Source: CALVGQ01 sp031551965
Lineage (GTDB): Bacteria; Bacillota_I; Bacilli_A; Erysipelotrichales; Erysipelotrichaceae
Length of the DNA stretch: 64,000 bases
Assembly (NCBI GenBank): GCA_031551965.1
Contig: JAVBMW010000025.1
Location: 77,012 to 141,011 of the forward strand
Direction: 5' to 3'
The translations under genes and the position numbers were made by a program. The notes below the pieces were generated by a model. It had not been told where the DNA came from. It did no database searches and saw only the letters and a program-made list of their open reading frames with translations. This document shows positions 60,595-64,000 of this stretch, piece by piece; the first letter of the stretch is position 1; each line of letters opens with the position of its first letter.

Positions 60595-61881
60595 ATGAAA
60601 ACAAAGATTCAAGAGTTTTTAATGAATATTGCAGCAAAAATGAATGAAAACAAATATATTAAAGCCATGCGTGATGGATTCATGCTTGGGTTACCATTTT
60701 TAATGATAGGAGCTATCCTAACAGCTATTGTAAACATGCCATTTATGTCTGGATTTGTTCCTGAACATGTCTTGTCTGCGATCAGTGAATTCGTAGCACC
60801 ATCTGCTGCTTACACCAGTTATATATATTCGTTGTTTGTCGTTGTGGGAATAGCATATAACTTAGCCAAAATAAATAAAGTACACCCGCTGAACTGTTCG
60901 TTTATGGCATTAGTATGTATGCTTATTACCATACCTCCGGTTGCTTTTACCGAAGCAGGAGAAGCAGTGTATGATGTTTTACCGTTTTATAGTGTAGGAG
61001 CATCGGCAATCTTAACTGCTATTTTATGTGCATTTATCTTTACTGAACTGTATTGTTGGTTAGTCAAACATAATTTAACAATCAAACTACCCAATAGCGT
61101 TCCTGCTTCTATTTCTGATTCGTTTACTTCTTTTATACCAGACCTTATCTGTATATTATTTGCTTTAACGATTTGTTGGGCGTTTAAATTTACTTCATTT
61201 GGAACTTTAAATGATTTTGTGTTTACTATTTTACAGATGCCTCTTTTCTCTTTAGGAAATAGCTTGCCTGCGACAATCATGGCGGGAGTATTAGTTAGTG
61301 CTTTCTGGTTTTTGGGGCTTAATGGACATGCATTAATTTATAGTGTATTTTGGGCAAGTTGGGGACCTGCTGCCGTTGAAAATATTGCTGCGTTAGCTAG
61401 TGGTCAACCACTTCCTAATTTAATCAATGATGGTTTTGCTAGTGTTTGGATGATGTATGGTGGATGGATCAGTATTCCACTACTTATCGCTTTGTGGTTC
61501 TATAGAAAAAAACGTAAAGATTGGGGAGAAATCATGAAGATTTCTTTGATCCCAGGATTATTTAATATTGTTGAACCAATCATGTTTGGGTTTCCGTTAG
61601 TATTGAATCCGTATACTTTGATTCCGCTATTATTAACGCCGATTATTTCTTGCTCAGTTGGATATTTCTGTCATGCGATCGGGTTGATTCCTTATTGTAT
61701 CGGAATTGGGTTTCCATTAACGACACCACTTGGTTTAGTTGCAATCCTTGAAACAGGAAGTATCCTTGCTGGAGCCATTCAAGTTGTGGTCATTGCAATA
61801 TTAGTAACAATCTGGTATGTCTTCTTGAAAATTCAAGATAACGCCGAACGTACAAGTGGTATTTACGTAGAAAATGAATAA
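60595..61881 (+). CDS. PTS EIIC, lactose/cellobiose family
   Basis: A 428-aa membrane transporter of the CelB/ChbC type: FMLGLPFLMIGAILTAI, ten or so helices, the substrate-binding loop around GLNGHALIYSVFWASWGP, and LIPGLFNIVEPIMFGFPLVL. It carries the sugar through the membrane while EIIB phosphorylates it. AAAGGGG precedes the start. Overlaps the ADP-ribosylglycohydrolase gene by 8 nt. Confidence 0.92.
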   Translation: MKTKIQEFLMNIAAKMNENKYIKAMRDGFMLGLPFLMIGAILTAIVNMPFMSGFVPEHVLSAISEFVAPSAAYTSYIYSLFVVVGIAYNLAKINKVHPLNCSFMALVCMLITIPPVAFTEAGEAVYDVLPFYSVGASAILTAILCAFIFTELYCWLVKHNLTIKLPNSVPASISDSFTSFIPDLICILFALTICWAFKFTSFGTLNDFVFTILQMPLFSLGNSLPATIMAGVLVSAFWFLGLNGHALIYSVFWASWGPAAVENIAALASGQPLPNLINDGFASVWMMYGGWISIPLLIALWFYRKKRKDWGEIMKISLIPGLFNIVEPIMFGFPLVLNPYTLIPLLLTPIISCSVGYFCHAIGLIPYCIGIGFPLTTPLGLVAILETGSILAGAIQVVVIAILVTIWYVFLKIQDNAERTSGIYVENE

Positions 61882-62902
61882 AGCCCATCTGCAACAAATT
61901 TTATATGGAGCAGCCTATGGAGATTCCTTAGGCGCTCTTACTGAATTTTGCACTGTAGAAGAAATTAAAAAGAGCTTTCCTAATGGATTAAATGAATACT
62001 GCAACTCAATCAGCTTATTAACAGAAGGAATTGTTCCAGGACAAGTAACTGATGATTTTGGTTCAAGTTGTTACATCATGCAAGAAATATTGAATAATAA
62101 TGGTGATTTCAATAAAGAAATCGCTACTGAAGCTATTTTAAAATGGTCTGCAGATGAAGTGTATTTCAATAATTTTGCAGGTGAAAACACACGAAGACAA
62201 GTTGAGAAGTTAAAAAAAGGAGTATTCATTGATCCAAGCGATCAAGCATTTCATTTTATGGGTAAAAATTCAAATGGTGGAGCAATGAAGGCAGTACCGT
62301 TAGGATTACTTGCAAATGGCGATTTTGATTTAGCAGTGAAATATGCAATAGATCTTTGCTGGCCTACACATTTTAACTCCGCAGCTGTTTCTGCAACAGC
62401 TGCAATCACTTGTGCAATCAGTGAAGCAACGAAAGAAAATACTAGTATTAAATTAGTAATTGAAAAAGCAATACAAGGATCTAAAATAGCTAGGGAAGAA
62501 GTTGAAGAGATGGGGTATATATCTTTTGGACCTTATGTAGAAAATAAAATCATCCAAGCAATCAATTTAGCGAGTGAATGCAAAAATGTTCAAGATATTA
62601 TAAAATTGCTAAGTGAAGAACTTGGCACAGGTATTCAGGTCCAAGAAACTATCCCAGCAGTATTCGCAATATTGTCTGCGACAAACGCTAATTTTGATCA
62701 AGCAATATATTGCGCAGTCAATGCTGGAGGAGATACAGATACGATAGCGTTAATGGTGGGTGCAATATCTGCTGCACTTTCAACACATGAAATACTAGAC
62801 CACAAAATCATTGAACAGATCCAAGAATCGAATCGATCACTGCATTTAAAAGAAACGATTAATGACTTTACAAAACTAATCTTAGAAAGGAAAACGAAAT
62901 GA
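61874..62902 (+). CDS. ADP-ribosylglycohydrolase (DraG family)
   Basis: A 342-aa enzyme with the di-metal motifs of the family: GDSLGALTEF, VTDDFGSS (N-terminal Asp pair) and NAGGDTDTIALMVGAI (C-terminal Asp-Thr-Asp). Members remove ADP-ribose from proteins or other N- or O-linked acceptors; some act on small ADP-ribosyl or N-glycoside molecules. Its place between EIIC and EIIB, coupled on both sides, strongly suggests a catabolic role on the imported compound rather than protein regulation. Confidence 0.88.
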   Translation: MNKAHLQQILYGAAYGDSLGALTEFCTVEEIKKSFPNGLNEYCNSISLLTEGIVPGQVTDDFGSSCYIMQEILNNNGDFNKEIATEAILKWSADEVYFNNFAGENTRRQVEKLKKGVFIDPSDQAFHFMGKNSNGGAMKAVPLGLLANGDFDLAVKYAIDLCWPTHFNSAAVSATAAITCAISEATKENTSIKLVIEKAIQGSKIAREEVEEMGYISFGPYVENKIIQAINLASECKNVQDIIKLLSEELGTGIQVQETIPAVFAILSATNANFDQAIYCAVNAGGDTDTIALMVGAISAALSTHEILDHKIIEQIQESNRSLHLKETINDFTKLILERKTK

Positions 62903-63216
62903 GAATATTACTAACTTGCGCTTTAGGCATGACGACAGGAATGATGGTAGAAAAAATGAGAATCGCTGCAGCTGAACAGGGAAAAGACTACAAAATATGG
63001 GCTGTTGAAAAAGATTCTGTAGAAGACTACGAAGGACAGTTCGACGTTCTTTTATTAGGGCCTCAAGTAGCTTATGCCTATAATGAAATGATGAAAAAGT
63101 ATAATGAAAATCTTCCAGTAGCGATGATCAAGCCACAGGATTATGGAAGAATGAATGGTAAAAATGTTCTAGAAATGGCTGAAAACTTAGTGGCTCAAAG
63201 AAATCAAAATGGATAG
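62899..63216 (+). CDS. PTS EIIB, lactose/cellobiose family
   Basis: A 105-aa EIIB with phospho-Cys7 in ILLTCALGMTTGMM and a Rossmann-like fold (LLLGPQVAYAYNEM). It receives phosphate from EIIA and donates it to the incoming substrate. ATGA overlap with the hydrolase gene and 8-nt overlap with the next gene. EIIB separated from EIIA/EIIC by an enzyme gene is unusual in order. Confidence 0.92.
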   Translation: MRILLTCALGMTTGMMVEKMRIAAAEQGKDYKIWAVEKDSVEDYEGQFDVLLLGPQVAYAYNEMMKKYNENLPVAMIKPQDYGRMNGKNVLEMAENLVAQRNQNG

Positions 63217-63697
63217 TAAATTATATATTAATACTTCAGATAATGAAGTTCGATTCAGTAAAAACTCTATTTTTTTAGCAGGTCCTACTCAAAGAGATTC
63301 AACTTTTGAGACCTCATGGAGAAAAGAAGCAATAGAAATTTTAAAACAATTAGATTTTAATGGAGTAGTTTATGTCCCAGAATTTTTAGAGGATGTTTCA
63401 TTTACTGATGATTTTCTAAAAAATCAAATCAATTGGGAATGGCAAGCTTTAGATAATGCAGGAATTATTGTGTTTTGGATCCCAAGAGAAAAAGAAAAAT
63501 TACCAGGATTTGCAACGAATGTTGAATTTGGAAGATATGTCACATTAAAACCAGATAAAGTGGTTTTAGGGTATCCGGAAACAGCATGTGAAATTGAATA
63601 TTTAAAATTATTGTACAAAAAAGAAGCAAATAAAGATCCCAAGCACACACTTATTGAAACTTTGATCAGCGCAGTAGATATGTTAAACAGTAATTGA
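63209..63697 (+). CDS. Nucleoside 2-deoxyribosyltransferase-like protein
   Basis: A 162-aa protein of the Nuc_deoxyrib_tr_2 type: NSIFLAGPTQRDSTFETSWR (Rossmann-like start), VVYVPEFLED, WEWQALDNAGIIVFWIPRE and FATNVEFGRYV, with the Glu region that acts as nucleophile in this superfamily. It cleaves or exchanges N-glycosidic bonds. Coupled by 8 nt to EIIB and ends the operon. With the ADP-ribosylglycohydrolase it implies a nucleoside-like substrate. Confidence 0.82.
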   Translation: MDSKLYINTSDNEVRFSKNSIFLAGPTQRDSTFETSWRKEAIEILKQLDFNGVVYVPEFLEDVSFTDDFLKNQINWEWQALDNAGIIVFWIPREKEKLPGFATNVEFGRYVTLKPDKVVLGYPETACEIEYLKLLYKKEANKDPKHTLIETLISAVDMLNSN

Positions 63698-63731
63698 AAC
63701 TTGTTTAAATTACAAACATTGGAGTGTGGCT

Positions 63732-63760
63732 AATATTCATATACTCGGAATATTTTTTTT
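63732..63760 (+). terminator. Terminator of the PTS operon
   Basis: AATATTC/GAATATT (63732-63738 and 63748-63754) followed by a T-run. Confidence 0.7.
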
Positions 63761-63913
63761 ATTATATGGGAGAGTTCTCGATACTATCTAAAAAGATAGA
63801 TTATTATTGATAAATCACTTGAATAGTATTCAATCAAATTTAGAAAAGTCAAGACTTACATTAACAAAAGTATCATGATAATATAACATCATAAAGATAA
63901 GGTGGTGTACCAT

Positions 63914-64000
63914 GTGCCTAAAACTATTTCACAAAGTCAGCGATTTTATTATGATGAATTACCAGTTGATCAAGCAGTTTGTATCAAAAATGATCTAGAG
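63914..64000 (+). CDS. Start of an unidentified gene (cut by the window end)
   Basis: AAGGTGG is followed by GTG at 63914 and 29 open codons to the edge (MPKTISQSQRFYYDELPVDQ...). An in-frame GTG at 63905 is an alternative. Too short to identify. The preceding 63761-63913 is AT-rich and contains a small stem CTATCT/AGATAG at 63784-63799. Confidence 0.45.
   Translation, partial: MPKTISQSQRFYYDELPVDQAVCIKNDLE

Noticed and set aside
61874..62902. Protein-regulating DraG of nitrogenase type
   Set aside because: No nitrogenase or DraT nearby, and the gene is embedded in a coupled PTS operon, favouring a catabolic role.

Overview
The window is low-GC Bacillota DNA. The evidence is AT-rich coding sequence, strong GGAGG-type ribosome binding sites, two methionine T-box leaders, a yybP-ykoY (manganese) riboswitch, LytTR/Agr signalling, lipoproteins with Gram-positive lipoboxes and many PTS genes. 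The mixture would fit an Erysipelotrichia- or Clostridia-like gut Firmicute, but the genus cannot be fixed from sequence reading alone. I see no rRNA, tRNA, CRISPR array, complete insertion sequence or intact prophage.

Layout. 1-2.9 kb: the 3' end of rtcB, an S66 carboxypeptidase and a MerR regulator with its own 19-bp-spacer promoter. 2.9-9.3 kb: a minus-strand operon of six DUF2812 membrane proteins (one frameshifted) plus a CPBP protease, headed by a PadR repressor whose predicted operator fills the -35/-10 spacer. 9.3-14.6 kb: a diguanylate cyclase, then a Met T-box, metNIQ and an M20 amidohydrolase. 14.6-26.8 kb: lipoproteins, a BlaI/M56-peptidase pair, a cold-shock protein, a MATE exporter, ribokinase, a GNAT acetyltransferase, a Cys-rich collagen-like protein, and a WYL regulator that shares a palindrome with the promoter of the DUF3788/DfsB-like pair. 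26.8-32.6 kb: a DUF1016 nuclease, T-box-metG and a secreted protein with three different short-period repeats. 32.6-43.7 kb: a flavin-dependent lipoprotein reductase next to a divergent two-component system, a TetR regulator, an RR-HK-ABC module and two small proteins. 43.8-46.6 kb: manganese riboswitch plus P-type ATPase.

47-55 kb is the most interesting part. It is an Agr-type quorum-sensing island (agrD, agrB, sensor kinase, two LytTR regulators, an XRE regulator) next to a two-gene holin-like operon and a divergent lysin-like protein with an M23 fold and SH3 domains. The predicted autoinducer has Ser where Cys is usual. Paired boxes of the type TTGKGATKAA, repeated every 20-21 bp, lie in front of the transcription units. 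This suggests quorum-controlled lysis or release by domesticated phage lysis genes.

55-64 kb: an AAA/DUF4143 ATPase, a tandem duplication of dinD with one decayed copy, and a translationally coupled PTS operon (PRD regulator, EIIA, EIIC, EIIB) that carries an ADP-ribosylglycohydrolase and a nucleoside-deoxyribosyltransferase-like enzyme. That combination suggests uptake and cleavage of an N-glycoside or ADP-ribose-like compound.
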